Positions 34,054-42,357 of a stretch of 64,000 nt of DNA are shown here, one piece after another (the first letter of the stretch is position 1; each line of letters begins with the position of its first letter). The notes beneath the pieces were generated by a model. The model searched no databases. It was not told where the DNA came from and saw only the letters and a program-made list of their open reading frames with translations. A program made the translations under genes and the position numbers. The DNA lies in the NCBI GenBank assembly GCA_036824245.1, contig DAITAO010000004.1, positions 1 through 64,000 of the forward strand. The letters are read 5' to 3'. The stretch comes from JACVRM01 sp036824245. Its GTDB lineage: Bacteria > Actinomycetota > Thermoleophilia > Gaiellales > Gaiellaceae.

Positions 34054-34446
34054 GTGGATACCTGGATGTTCATCGTTGCTGCCGCCGTCCTGGTCCTGGT
34101 CCTGCTCGCGGTCGCCTTGTGGTGGGCGCGCTCCCGGCGCCAGGAGCAGCGCCGCGAGGAGGCGCGTGCGCACCGTGACACCGCCCAACGGCAGGAGCGC
34201 GAGGCCGAGGCCCGCGATCTCACGGCGCGCAAGCAGGTTCAGCAGGCAGTTGCACGCGAGCGCGAGGCCGAGGAAGAGCTTGACGAGGCTCGCGAGCAGC
34301 GCGAGTCGGCTGTCGATGAGGCGGCAGCGGAGCTCGACCGTGCGCGGCGCCAGCGCATAGCCGCGGGCTCGCGTCAGGAGCAGGCCGACGAGGTCGACCC
34401 GGACCTGGCGGACTGGGACGACGGGCCCGCATCTAAGCCGCAGTAG
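34054..34446 (+). CDS. Membrane-anchored coiled-coil protein, 130 aa
   Basis: One N-terminal membrane helix (FIVAAAVLVLVLLAVALWWA) is followed by an 80-residue, highly charged Glu/Arg/Ala coiled coil and an acidic tail (EVDPDLADWDDGP). GTG start. It looks like a scaffold tethered to the inner face of the membrane. Its place between the membrane cyclase and the cNMP-binding protein on the same strand suggests, but does not prove, a part in the same pathway. High-charge coiled coils are often over-predicted, but the frame is clean. Confidence 0.55.
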   Translation: MDTWMFIVAAAVLVLVLLAVALWWARSRRQEQRREEARAHRDTAQRQEREAEARDLTARKQVQQAVAREREAEEELDEAREQRESAVDEAAAELDRARRQRIAAGSRQEQADEVDPDLADWDDGPASKPQ

Positions 34447-34595
34447 CTCTTCCATCGCCTGAGAGTGCCGCGGTGAGCTAGCGCTGCTGGCCGGCTCCCA
34501 GAACCTGGCCGTGACGGGCTCCAAACCCGAGGCGCCGATTGCCGCTCGCCCGGACTCGCGTTAGGCTCGGCTCGTACGAGCGAGAAGGGGGCTGC

Positions 34596-35582
34596 ATGAG
34601 ATTCGAATCGTCCGTCACATCCATCACCTGGATTCCGTCCGAGGCGATCTCGGGCATGCCGAAGCTGCCGTTCGAGCTCGGCATCGCCCACTACGACGAT
34701 CCCCCGCCCGAGCGCATCGAGGATCTCGAGGCGTTGCGCGAGGCCGATGCCTTCCGCGAGGCCAACGAGCTACGAGCGTGGATCGAGGTGGACGACGGCC
34801 GTGTGGTGGATCACGGGTACTCAGGCCGCGGGCTGATAGGTGTCACCCGCGTGCGGCTGGGGCCGAAGGAGATGAGCTTCCCGGCCGTCCAGTACCCTCT
34901 GCTGCAGGCCGAACCCGAGGTTGGCCCGGACTGGGTGCGCTTCACGCAGACGGCGGGCGGCCACATGGGCCTGCCGGCGCCGCGCCGAGTCCGTGGCAAA
35001 CCGTTCTTCCGCGTCTCTTCGTCCTCGGCGTGGACGACGCTCCAGCTGATCATCTACGCCGACGGACGCTCGAAGCACTCGCTCCCGGGCGCGAGCACGT
35101 TTCCGCGGCACTGGGTGTACGACCGAGACGGCAAACTCACCGAGAAGTCGGGGGTGATCGACTTCAAGAAGTGGTGGCTCGAGGCGCACGGCGAGGGGAC
35201 GCCCTGGGGCGAGGAGGACTCCCCGGCGCTCGCTACGGCCGTCGAGTCGGAGCTCGAGCGCGCGATGTCTGCGGAGATCATGGGCAGCGGACAGAAGCTC
35301 GCCCGCAAGAAGCTGGACCCAGACGAGCCGCTCGTGGAGCAGGGCGAGGAGGGACAGGATCTCTTTCTGCTCATCGACGGCGTCGTCGAGGTCGTGATCG
35401 ACGGCGAGCCGGTGGCCGAAGTCGGACCGGGCACCGTACTCGGCGAGCGCGCGGCGCTCGAGGGCGGTCGGCGCACGGCCACGCTGCGGGCCGTCACGCC
35501 GTGCCGGATTGCGGTGGTGCCGTTCGACCAGATCGACGAATCGGCACGCGAGGAGCTGGCGGCTACCCGCAGGAGCACCTGA
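34596..35582 (+). CDS. Protein with C-terminal cyclic-nucleotide-binding domain
   Basis: The 328-aa protein has an unrecognised N-terminal region of about 220 residues (FESSVTSITWIPSEAISG, HMGLPAPRRVRGKP, RHWVYDRDGKLTEKSGVID) and a cNMP-binding beta-barrel: DEPLVEQGEEGQDLFLLIDG, VVEVVIDGEPVAEVGPGTVL, GERAALEGGRRTATLRAVTP. The phosphate-binding GERAAL...RRTATLRA element is intact. The ATG is set by GAGAAGGGGG upstream. It probably senses cAMP or cGMP from the nearby cyclase; the N-terminal output is unknown. Confidence 0.75.
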   Translation: MRFESSVTSITWIPSEAISGMPKLPFELGIAHYDDPPPERIEDLEALREADAFREANELRAWIEVDDGRVVDHGYSGRGLIGVTRVRLGPKEMSFPAVQYPLLQAEPEVGPDWVRFTQTAGGHMGLPAPRRVRGKPFFRVSSSSAWTTLQLIIYADGRSKHSLPGASTFPRHWVYDRDGKLTEKSGVIDFKKWWLEAHGEGTPWGEEDSPALATAVESELERAMSAEIMGSGQKLARKKLDPDEPLVEQGEEGQDLFLLIDGVVEVVIDGEPVAEVGPGTVLGERAALEGGRRTATLRAVTPCRIAVVPFDQIDESAREELAATRRST

Positions 35583-35588
35583 GCGCGG

Positions 35589-36092
35589 CTACTCGCGTTT
35601 GCGCCGGAAGACATCCGTGCGGAGCGACGCGACCCGGTCGAGGAAGAGCAGCCCGTCCAGGTGGTCTATCTCGTGCTGGAAGGCGCGCGCTTCGAAGCCG
35701 GCCGACTCGAGAACCACCTCGTCGCCCTCGGGCGTGAGCGCCTCGACCGTGATCTCGGTCGATCGCCTGACGTTTGCCGTCAGATCCGGGATGCTGAGAC
35801 AGCCCTCGCGTCCCACCTCAGCGCCTGCGGAGGCCACGATCCGCGGGTTGACAAGCACTAGCAGCCCGTGACACGTCGTGGCCCTTGGGTGGCCGGTCAC
35901 GTCCACGACGATCATGCGGACGAGCTCGTCGATCTGCGGCGCAGCGAGACCCACACACCGGGGGCTCGCCCGCATCGTGTCCACGAGGTCGGCGGCGAGG
36001 CGCTTCCTCTCGTCTGAGTCATGGGGCCCGAGCGCCCGGCACACGTGCTTCAGGGACGGGTGCGGATAACGCAGGACGTCTCGGACCGCCAT
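35589..36092 (-). CDS. def: Peptide deformylase
   Basis: Peptide deformylase removes the N-formyl group from nascent proteins. The 167-aa protein has all three motifs: CVGLAAPQI (motif 1, GxGxAAxQ with Cys-Val before it), EGCLSIPD (motif 2, metal Cys) and FQHEIDHLDGLLFLDR (motif 3, HExxH). The ATG of MAVRDVLRYPHPSLK is the family start; the 42-codon upstream extension overlaps the ACT gene and is not protein-like. It follows the ACT gene by 13 bp on the same strand. Confidence 0.94.
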   Translation of the reverse strand: MAVRDVLRYPHPSLKHVCRALGPHDSDERKRLAADLVDTMRASPRCVGLAAPQIDELVRMIVVDVTGHPRATTCHGLLVLVNPRIVASAGAEVGREGCLSIPDLTANVRRSTEITVEALTPEGDEVVLESAGFEARAFQHEIDHLDGLLFLDRVASLRTDVFRRKRE

Positions 36093-36105
36093 TCGCCCGG
36101 GCGGA

Positions 36106-36648
36106 CTACAGCTGGTCCTGCTCCAGGGGGTTGACCGAGACCTCCACGGCCTGCTCCCGCCCCACCTGCTCGAGCAGCTCCTCCAGCTCGCTCGGCGAGA
36201 CGGCGTCGGGTAGCGCAATCTCCATCATCAGGACGTAGAGGGCCTGCCCTTCCTCCTGGTCGACCAGCCGCGTCTCGAGATCGGTGATGTTGATCTCCCT
36301 TCCCGCCAGCACCGCCGAGACTGCGTGGACGATGCCGGGATGGTCGGCGCCGTACACGGTCACGACGTGGGATGGGATCGAGTCCGCATCGGGCTGGACC
36401 TCGTCGACATCGTTGAGCGAGACGGCGTCCAGGCCAAGGCGCTCGCGAACCCGCTCGAGGTCGCCACGCAAAAGCTCAGACTTGCTTTTCTCGGGGGCTG
36501 AGACGATGAGCGTCATCGTGAAGTGACCGCGCAGGATCGTCATCTCCGAGTCCTCGATGTTGAGCCCGTGCTCGAGGAGCGTCTCGGTGACCGCTGCCAC
36601 GATGCCCGGCCGGTCGCGCCCGATCGCGGAGAGGGCGAAGTGCCGCAC
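36106..36648 (-). CDS. Tandem-ACT regulatory protein (GcvR-like)
   Basis: The 180-aa protein is two ACT domains: FALSAIGRDRPGIVAAVTETLL with GLNIEDSEMTILRGHFTM, and VVTVYGADHPGIVHAVSAVL with INITDLETRLV. ACT domains bind amino acids, and two-ACT proteins of this type resemble GcvR, the glycine-cleavage repressor. glyA lies 3 kb away, but a link is only suggestive. TATCCT is 6 nt before the GTG start. The peptide deformylase gene follows. Confidence 0.8.
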   Translation of the reverse strand: MRHFALSAIGRDRPGIVAAVTETLLEHGLNIEDSEMTILRGHFTMTLIVSAPEKSKSELLRGDLERVRERLGLDAVSLNDVDEVQPDADSIPSHVVTVYGADHPGIVHAVSAVLAGREINITDLETRLVDQEEGQALYVLMMEIALPDAVSPSELEELLEQVGREQAVEVSVNPLEQDQL

Positions 36649-36654
36649 GGGCCT

Positions 36655-36660
36655 AGGATA
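36655..36660 (-). promoter_or_regulatory. -10 hexamer, ACT gene
   Basis: TATCCT on the minus strand, 6 nt before the GTG of the ACT-domain gene. Confidence 0.5.
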
Positions 36661-36672
36661 GAAGCGCGGCGA

Positions 36673-37311
36673 CTAAGGCAGGAACTTCACGGCGCTCGCG
36701 TAGCCCGTGCCGAGCGGCTCCTGCAGCAGCACGTGCAGGAAGCCGAGCTGCTCGAGCTGTCGCGCGCGGCGAAGTGGGCCCACGTCGATCGCACGCAGCC
36801 CCCCGGCCTCGGCCAGAGCGGCGACCTTCCGCTTGGCGTCCCCTTCGTCGCCTGCAACGAGAACGTCGAGCGGATGTCCATCGACCTCGCCGCCGACAAG
36901 CGTCCTTGCGAAGGTCGTGTTGAACGCCTTCACGACACTCGCGTCCGGCAGACGTTCGGCCAGCTGTTCGGCAGCCGACGTCTCGGCGGGAACGACGAGC
37001 CCTTCGGTCGTCTCGAAGTCGATCGGATTCGTGATCTCGACCACGACCCTGCCTGCGAGCTGGTCGCCGTACTGCTCCACGATTTCCGCGACGGACGGGT
37101 AGTAGACGGCCAGCACGACGATGTCGCCGCCGATCATGCCCCCCGGCTTGACCGCGGTCGCCGAGCCGGCCCCGGCGGATGCCAGCTCTCCGGCTAGCGA
37201 GCGCGCCTCCTCGGCATCGCGGTCGACGATCTCGACGTCGTTTGCACCGGCCACGGCGCGGGTGCCAATTGCACGGCCCATGTTGCCGGCGCCGATGATT
37301 GTGATCAGCAT
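36673..37311 (-). CDS. NADP/F420-dependent oxidoreductase (Fno-like)
   Basis: The 212-aa Rossmann protein opens LITIIGAGNMGRAIGTRAV, the GxGxxG nucleotide-binding motif, and continues with VEIVDRDAEEARSLA, DIVVLAVYYPSVAEIV, VVVEITNPIDF and VKAFNTTFARTL. This is the pattern of F420H2:NADP oxidoreductase-type proteins (NADP_oxidoreductase, coenzyme F420-dependent). Two luciferase-like F420-type enzymes nearby fit that cofactor. It could also be an NADP-dependent dehydrogenase of another type. Confidence 0.78.
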   Translation of the reverse strand: MLITIIGAGNMGRAIGTRAVAGANDVEIVDRDAEEARSLAGELASAGAGSATAVKPGGMIGGDIVVLAVYYPSVAEIVEQYGDQLAGRVVVEITNPIDFETTEGLVVPAETSAAEQLAERLPDASVVKAFNTTFARTLVGGEVDGHPLDVLVAGDEGDAKRKVAALAEAGGLRAIDVGPLRRARQLEQLGFLHVLLQEPLGTGYASAVKFLP

Positions 37312-37348
37312 GGCGTTCTCCTTTCTCCGAATCCGAGGAGCGTATGCG

Positions 37349-38384
37349 TCAGGGAGTCGTCCGGCGCCGGCGCCGAGAGGCGTCCTCGACGGAAGGGGGA
37401 GTCCAGCCCGCGTCCGCCGGGTTGAACGTCGTGCCCGGCGGGACGATCTCGTCTATGCGGTCGAGCACGCCGTCGTCGAGCGTCACGTCGAGGCCTGCGA
37501 GCTGCCCTTCGAGCTGCTCCATCGTGCGGGGGCCGATGATCGGAGCCGTGACCGCGGGGTGCTGCATTGCGAAGGCGAGCGCGAGCTCGACGAGCGTCAA
37601 CCCGGCCTCCTCGGCGACTGCTGCGAGCGCGTCCACCGCCCCCAGCTTGCGCTGATTTTCGGGGAGCGCGAGATCGAACCGAGCGGGCACGCGCTCCGCG
37701 CGGCTGCTTGTCGGAGCGTCGCGGTCCTTGCGATACCGGCCGGTCAGCCAGCCACCTGCGAGTGGGCTCCACGGGATCACGCCCATCCCGTATTGCTCGC
37801 ACACGGGCAGCACATCTCGCTCGACGCCGCGTGCCAGGATCGAGTAGGGCGGCTGCTCGCAGACGAACCGCTCCCGGCCCCGGCGCTCGGCCACCCAGTG
37901 CGCCTCGACGATCACGTGCGCGGGAAAGGTCGAGCTGCCGAGGGTAGCGGATCTTTCCAGCTCTCACGAGGTCCGTGAGGGCGCCCAGCGTCTCGTCGAG
38001 GTCCGTGCCCGGATCCCAGCGGTGCGCCTGGTAGAGGTCGATCCAATCCGTCCGCAGGCGGCACAGGCTTGCGTCGACCTCCTGCACGATCCAGCGGCGG
38101 GAATTTCCGCGCCGGTTGGGGCCCTCGCCCATGCTGCCGTGGAACTTCGTGGCGAGCACGACGTCGTCGCGCCGGCCGGAGAGCGCCTTGCCGACGATCT
38201 CCTCCGACTCGCCCGCCGAGTAGACGTCGGCGGTGTCGACGAAGTTGATCCCCGCGTCGAGCGCACGGTGGATTATCCGGAGCGACTCGTCGTGGTCGGC
38301 GTTCCCCCATGCCCCGAACATCATCGTGCCGAGGCACAGCGGACTGACGCTCACCCCCGTGCGGCCGAGCGGGCGGTACTCCAT
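37349..38384 (-). pseudogene. Aldo/keto reductase, split by one frameshift
   Basis: The N-terminal 150 residues (EYRPLGRTGVSVSPLCLG, GINFVDTADVYSAGESEE, VVLATKFHG, DWIDLYQAHRWDP) and the C-terminal part (VIVEAHWVAERRGRERFV, ILARGVERDVLPVCEQYG, VIPWSPLAGGWLTGRY, APIIGPRTMEQLEGQL) are in different frames. They join at 37942-37944, where one G of a GGG run (CCC on the coding strand) is surplus; removing it yields a full-length reductase of about 345 aa with the catalytic Asp, Tyr, Lys and His region. Homopolymer placement makes a sequencing error likely. TAGGGT is 6 nt upstream of the ATG. Confidence 0.78.
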
Positions 38385-38390
38385 GACGCG

Positions 38391-38396
38391 ACCCTA
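38391..38396 (-). promoter_or_regulatory. -10 hexamer, aldo/keto reductase
   Basis: TAGGGT on the minus strand, 6 nt before the ATG of the aldo/keto reductase gene. Confidence 0.5.
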
Positions 38397-38461
38397 GCGC
38401 CCGCCCAAAGACATAGGGCTGCGGGTCGACCGCTCACCGCCCCGGCGGCGGTCAAAGGCAG

Positions 38462-39378
38462 TCAGGAAGCGGTGACGAGCAGGCGCACGTCCGGCGCCAC
38501 TTCCGTGGCCAGCCGCTCGACCTGCTCCGGCGTCGGGTCGGTGGGCCAGAACACGAACGCCTCGAAACCGAGCTCCACCAGCTCGCCGAGCAGCTCGTGC
38601 CAGAAACCGGGCGGCCCCGACAGCCTGACCCGGGCTGACCGACTCGAGCCGCTGGTTCAGGCGCACGTTCGTCCCCGCGGGTGATCGCACCGCCGACGTT
38701 CAGGAGCCGCCGCACCGAGCGGGGGTCGCGGCCGGCCTTCTCCGCAGCCTCGTCGATGATCTCTTGAGCCTCACGCAGAACGTCTGGGCCCGTACGCCCG
38801 AGCGAGGGGATCCACCCATCGGCAAGCCTGCCCACGAGCCGTAGCATGCGAGGCTTGTAGGCGCCTACCCAGATGCCGATGTCGTGCACAGGCTGCGGGC
38901 CGGGATGCACGCCGTGGATCCGATAGTAGCGCCCCTCGAAGGAGACGGAGCGCTCGCCGCTCCACATCAGCCGCATGATCTGGATCGCCTCCTCCAGCGC
39001 CTCTACCGACTCGCCGGGCGTCCGGCGGGGCCCGCCCATCGCCTCGATGCCCTCCCAAAAGGCGCCCGCGCCGAGGCCGAGCTCGAAACGGCCGCCGCTG
39101 AGCAAATCGAGCGAGGCGGCCGTTTTGGCCAGGACGGCCGGCGGGCGCAGGGGCAGGTTTGCGACGTCCGGGAAGATGCGCAGCGAGCTCGTCTCCGCAA
39201 GCAGCGTCGCCATGAGCGCGAACGTGTCCACGAACCGGACCTGGTACGGGTGATCCTGGATGCCCAGCAGATCCAAGCCCGCCTGGTCGGCCACGCGCGT
39301 CAGCTCGCGGATCGAGTTGACGTCCTCGGCGTTGGGAACGAGCGAGAGCCCGACCAGGATCTGCCCGGGTGCGGCCAT
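38462..39378 (-). pseudogene. Luciferase-like F420-type oxidoreductase, C-terminus with two frameshifts
   Basis: The first 230 residues are a clean luciferase-like monooxygenase fold: ILVGLSLVPNAEDVNSIREL, LLGIQDHPYQVRFVDTFALM, LDLLSGGRFELGLGAG, IWVGAYKPRMLRLVGRLADG. The C-terminus continues in two other frames: AGTNVRLNQRLESVSPG, then RLSGPPGFWHELLGELVELG and EAFVFWPTDPTPEQVERLA, ending in VAPDVRLLVTAS. Each break (38673-38676 and 38629-38634) is mended by dropping one base from a G/C run. Repaired, it is about 305 aa. Members use F420 or FMN to reduce or oxygenate small molecules; the substrate is unknown. Confidence 0.75.
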
Positions 39379-39385
39379 GCTGCCG

Positions 39386-39391
39386 AGCCTA
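39386..39391 (-). promoter_or_regulatory. -10 hexamer, luciferase-like gene
   Basis: TAGGCT on the minus strand, 7 nt before the ATG of the first luciferase-like oxidoreductase gene. Confidence 0.5.
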
Positions 39392-39469
39392 GCCAGCGGC
39401 CGCGGCCGCGCGACGGCAAGGCGACTTTCCTGCCATGACCTGCCGGTGGCCAGTCGTGGGAGTAGACTC

Positions 39470-39546
39470 CGGCCGCCGCCGCAACTGGCGCAGCAAGTGG
39501 AGCACCACTGGGGAGCGGCGGCCTGAGGAAGCCGCGCGCCTGGGCA
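39470..39546 (+). ncRNA. ZTP (pfl motif) riboswitch upstream of glyA
   Basis: All conserved pieces of the ZTP/ZMP aptamer are present in order: GCCGCC (P1), AACTGGCG, the GTGG/CCAC hairpin (39497-39508), TGGGGAGC, GGCGGC closing P1, and after a second stem the invariant GCGCCTGGGCA. The GGCG and CGCC segments can form the expected pseudoknot. ZTP riboswitches sense the purine intermediate that builds up when 10-formyl-tetrahydrofolate is short, and control one-carbon genes; glyA is a known target. TGGGCA (39541-39546) can pair with TGCCCA just before and into the glyA ATG, a possible translational switch. Confidence 0.88.
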
Positions 39547-39572
39547 CTGGAACGTTCGACGAGGAGGTGCCC

Positions 39573-40844
39573 ATGAGTCTGGTCGTTCAAATCGAGGACT
39601 CGCTAGACGAGGTCGATCCCGAGGTCGCGGGGCTGATCGCAGACGAGCTCGAGCGGCAGTCGGAGACGATCTGCCTCATCCCGTCCGAGAACTACGTCTC
39701 GCGCGCGGTTCTCGAGGCGATGGGCAGCGTCTTCACGAACAAGTACTCCGAGGGATACGCCGGCAAGCGCTACTACGAGGGCCAGCAGGTCGTCGACCGG
39801 CTCGAGCCCCTGGCAGTCGAGCGTGCGAAAAGGCTGTTCGGCGTCGAGCATGCCAACGTCCAGCCCTACTCGGGCTCACCTGCGAACCTCGCCGCGTACC
39901 TCGCCTTCGTGGAGCCCGGCGACACGGTCATGGGGATGGCGCTACCGATGGGCGGGCATCTCACCCACGGCTGGGGCGTCTCGATCACGGGCAAGTGGTT
40001 CCACGCCGTCCAGTACGAGGTGCGCCGCGAGACCGGGCGCGTCGAGCTCGACGATGTACGCGAGCTGGCGCGACGAGAGCGGCCGAAGCTGATCTTCTGC
40101 GGGGGGACGGCCATCCCGCGCACGATCGATTTCGAGGGCTTCGCGGAGATCGCGCGCGAGGTGGACGCGATCCTGGTGGCGGACATCGCGCACGTCGCCG
40201 GCCTGATCGCGGGCGCCGCGCACCCGTCGCCGGTTGGCCACGCGGACGTGCTCTCGACCACCACGCACAAGACGCTGCGAGGGCCGCGCGGCGCGATGTT
40301 GATGTGCCGCGAGGAGCACGCGTCCGCCGTCGATCGCGCCGTCTTCCCTGGGCTGCAGGGCGGGCCGCACAACCACACGACTGCGGCCATCGCAGTGGCG
40401 CTGGAGGAGGCTCTGCAGCCCGACTTCACCGACTACGCCCACGAGGTCGTGACGAACGCGAAGAAACTGGCCGAGGGTCTGCTCGAGCGCGGCTTCGATC
40501 TCGTCTCCGGTGGAACCGACAACCACCTGATCCTCGTCGACCTGGCCTCGAAGGAGGTACCCGGGAAGGTCGCCGCGCAGGCGCTCGACCGGGCGCGCAT
40601 CACGACCAACTACAACACGGTCCCCTTCGACCCGCGCAAGCCGTTCGACCCGTCCGGGATCCGGCTCGGCACGCCTGCCGTGACGACGCGCGGGATGAGG
40701 GAACCCGAGATGGAGCTGATTGCGCGCTGGATCGACGAGGGTGTCGAGGCGGCCAGGCGCGAGGACGAGGCGGCGATCGCGCGCATCGCCGACGAGGTGG
40801 TCGAAGTAGCGGTTCGCTTTCCGATTCCAGGCGCCTCGGTTTGA
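39573..40844 (+). CDS. glyA: Serine hydroxymethyltransferase
   Basis: The 423-aa PLP enzyme converts serine and tetrahydrofolate to glycine and 5,10-methylene-tetrahydrofolate. Landmarks: SENYVSRAVLEAMGSVFTNK, YAGKRYYEGQQVVDRLE, NVQPYSGSPANLAAY, ADIAHVAGLIAG, the PLP lysine in STTTHKTLRGPRG, and PSGIRLGTPAVTTRG. The start is fixed by GAGGAGG 6-7 nt ahead; the frame is open upstream but that stretch is the riboswitch. Regulation by ZTP is expected. Confidence 0.97.
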   Translation: MSLVVQIEDSLDEVDPEVAGLIADELERQSETICLIPSENYVSRAVLEAMGSVFTNKYSEGYAGKRYYEGQQVVDRLEPLAVERAKRLFGVEHANVQPYSGSPANLAAYLAFVEPGDTVMGMALPMGGHLTHGWGVSITGKWFHAVQYEVRRETGRVELDDVRELARRERPKLIFCGGTAIPRTIDFEGFAEIAREVDAILVADIAHVAGLIAGAAHPSPVGHADVLSTTTHKTLRGPRGAMLMCREEHASAVDRAVFPGLQGGPHNHTTAAIAVALEEALQPDFTDYAHEVVTNAKKLAEGLLERGFDLVSGGTDNHLILVDLASKEVPGKVAAQALDRARITTNYNTVPFDPRKPFDPSGIRLGTPAVTTRGMREPEMELIARWIDEGVEAARREDEAAIARIADEVVEVAVRFPIPGASV

Positions 40845-40944
40845 GCAGCTCGTGGTGGCAGCGACGCTCGCGCGTGAGCGCAGACCGTCGCGCGTCGTCT
40901 CCCTTGCCTGGCGGAGCAGGAGGACTGAGACTCGTAGGGCCGCG

Positions 40945-41724
40945 CTAGTCCGCGGAGAGAAAGCCCAGGACGAGCCGGTCGAACTCCTCGGCACGCTCGA
41001 TGCTCGGCACATGGGCTGTGCCCGGGATGACAGCCTTGCGCGCGCCCGTGATTCCTGCCACGAGCTGGTCGGCCAGGGCATGCATGTCGGCGACCTCCTC
41101 GCCGCCCACGAGCACGAGCGTCGGCACGCTGATCTCGCCGAGCCTGCTGGCCGCGTCCGGCACGAGCAGGTCCTCCTCGACCTCGTCCCCGGCGGGAAGC
41201 TGCACCTCGAAGGCGTGTCGTTGCATCTCGGCCACGAAACGGCGTACGTCCGGATCTACGTCCTCCGGCGCTCGTCGTGGGCCGTCGACCCACATGCGCA
41301 GATTCGCCTCGACAGCCGCCTCGACGTCGCCCCGCTCGAGCGCGCTCTCCTCCTCCTCGAAGTAGCGCTGCGCGCCTTCCGACCAGTCGTGTCCGGGGAG
41401 GCCGGCGCCGACGAGCACGAGCCTGTCGACGAGGTCAGGCCGGGCGAGGGCGACCTCGACCGCGATCCGGCCGCCGACCGATACCCCGACGAGCGCGGCC
41501 GGACCCAGCGTCAGCCGGTCGAGGAGCTCGACGATGTCGCCGGCGTTGGAGAAGCGCTCCACAGGAAGCGGAGTCCGGCCGTAACCCCGGAGGTCACACC
41601 TGACTGTCCTGTGCTTCCGCGGAAACGTCTGCCACTGCGCATCCCACATGCGGCTGTCGCAGATGCCCTCGTGGATGAGGAGGACGGGCGAGCCATCGCC
41701 GGCGATCTCGTGCCAGAGCTCCAC
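40945..41724 (-). CDS. Alpha/beta hydrolase
   Basis: The 259-aa protein is a single alpha/beta-hydrolase domain: LLIHEGICDSRMWDAQW (oxyanion region, HEG), CDLRGYGRTPLPVE, nucleophile elbow LVGVSVGGRIAVE (Ser), VPTLVLVGGEE with the acid, and PGTAHVPSIERAEEF with the catalytic His. It may be an esterase, lactonase or haloperoxidase-type enzyme; the cap region gives no clear substrate hint. TAGGGT is 6 nt before the GTG start. Convergent with glyA. Confidence 0.85.
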   Translation of the reverse strand: MELWHEIAGDGSPVLLIHEGICDSRMWDAQWQTFPRKHRTVRCDLRGYGRTPLPVERFSNAGDIVELLDRLTLGPAALVGVSVGGRIAVEVALARPDLVDRLVLVGAGLPGHDWSEGAQRYFEEEESALERGDVEAAVEANLRMWVDGPRRAPEDVDPDVRRFVAEMQRHAFEVQLPAGDEVEEDLLVPDAASRLGEISVPTLVLVGGEEVADMHALADQLVAGITGARKAVIPGTAHVPSIERAEEFDRLVLGFLSAD

Positions 41725-41730
41725 AACCTG

Positions 41731-41736
41731 ACCCTA
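41731..41736 (-). promoter_or_regulatory. -10 hexamer, alpha/beta hydrolase
   Basis: TAGGGT on the minus strand, 6 nt before the GTG of the alpha/beta hydrolase gene. Confidence 0.5.
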
Positions 41737-41870
41737 AGCTAGTCCGCGGATTGCAGCGCGACGCCCGGGCGCGGATCTGGTCGGCCGCGGCACGGTAGCT
41801 CTGCGGATGGCCGGTCACAGCGGCGATGAACGGGGCCGTGTCGAGCGCGTAGAGCCGCGCATGGCTGTCG

Positions 41871-42254
41871 TCAGGCCAACAGGGAAGCCCGGCGGCGCGG
41901 CTCGAGCGTGTCCACGATCGCGTTGCCGACCCAGTTGACCAGCCAGACGACCACGACCGTGCCCACGTAGGTCCAGAAGCCGCTGATCGAGAAGTCGGGT
42001 GCGACCCATTCCGCCAACGCGACCATCGCGATGTTGATCACGAGCAGGAAGAGGCCGAGCGTGACAAGGATCAAGGGGAGTGTCAGCAGGGCCAGCACCG
42101 GCTTGATGATCGCGTTGGCGATCCCCAGCACGGCCGCCCCGATGATGAAGGCCGACCAGCCTTCGATCTTCACGCCGTCGAAGAGCGCATCCGCCACCCA
42201 GAGGGCCGCAGCGTTGATTGCCAGGGCAACGGCGAGTCGGAGCAGCAGGGTCAC
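41871..42254 (-). CDS. Phage_holin_4_2/YvlD-family membrane protein
   Basis: The 127-aa protein has four hydrophobic segments (LAVALAINAAALWVADALF, WSAFIIGAAVLGIANAIIKP, LPLILVTLGLFLLVINIAMV, GFWTYVGTVVVVWLVNWVG) and the family motif IANAIIKPVLALLTLPL. Despite the Pfam name it is a normal chromosomal protein in actinobacteria and firmicutes, not evidence of a prophage. Its function is unknown. TAGACT is 6 nt before the GTG start. Confidence 0.85.
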   Translation of the reverse strand: MTLLLRLAVALAINAAALWVADALFDGVKIEGWSAFIIGAAVLGIANAIIKPVLALLTLPLILVTLGLFLLVINIAMVALAEWVAPDFSISGFWTYVGTVVVVWLVNWVGNAIVDTLEPRRRASLLA

Positions 42255-42260
42255 GGGAAT

Positions 42261-42266
42261 AGTCTA
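42261..42266 (-). promoter_or_regulatory. -10 hexamer, YvlD-family gene
   Basis: TAGACT on the minus strand, 6 nt before the GTG of the YvlD-family gene. Confidence 0.5.
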
Positions 42267-42344
42267 GGAGAGTCCGCCGGGCGCAGCGGGGAGGAGCGAT
42301 TGAAGCGGAGCGCCGCGCCCGCCTGCTGGTCGTCCCAACGACGT

Positions 42345-42350
42345 TAGGCT
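42345..42350 (+). promoter_or_regulatory. -10 hexamer, RidA-family gene
   Basis: TAGGCT, 7 nt before the ATG of the RidA-family gene. Confidence 0.5.
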
Positions 42351-42357
42351 CCTCGCG

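Noticed and set aside
41871..42254. Prophage evidence from the holin-named membrane protein
   Set aside because: YvlD/Phage_holin_4_2 proteins are ordinary chromosomal proteins and no phage genes are adjacent.
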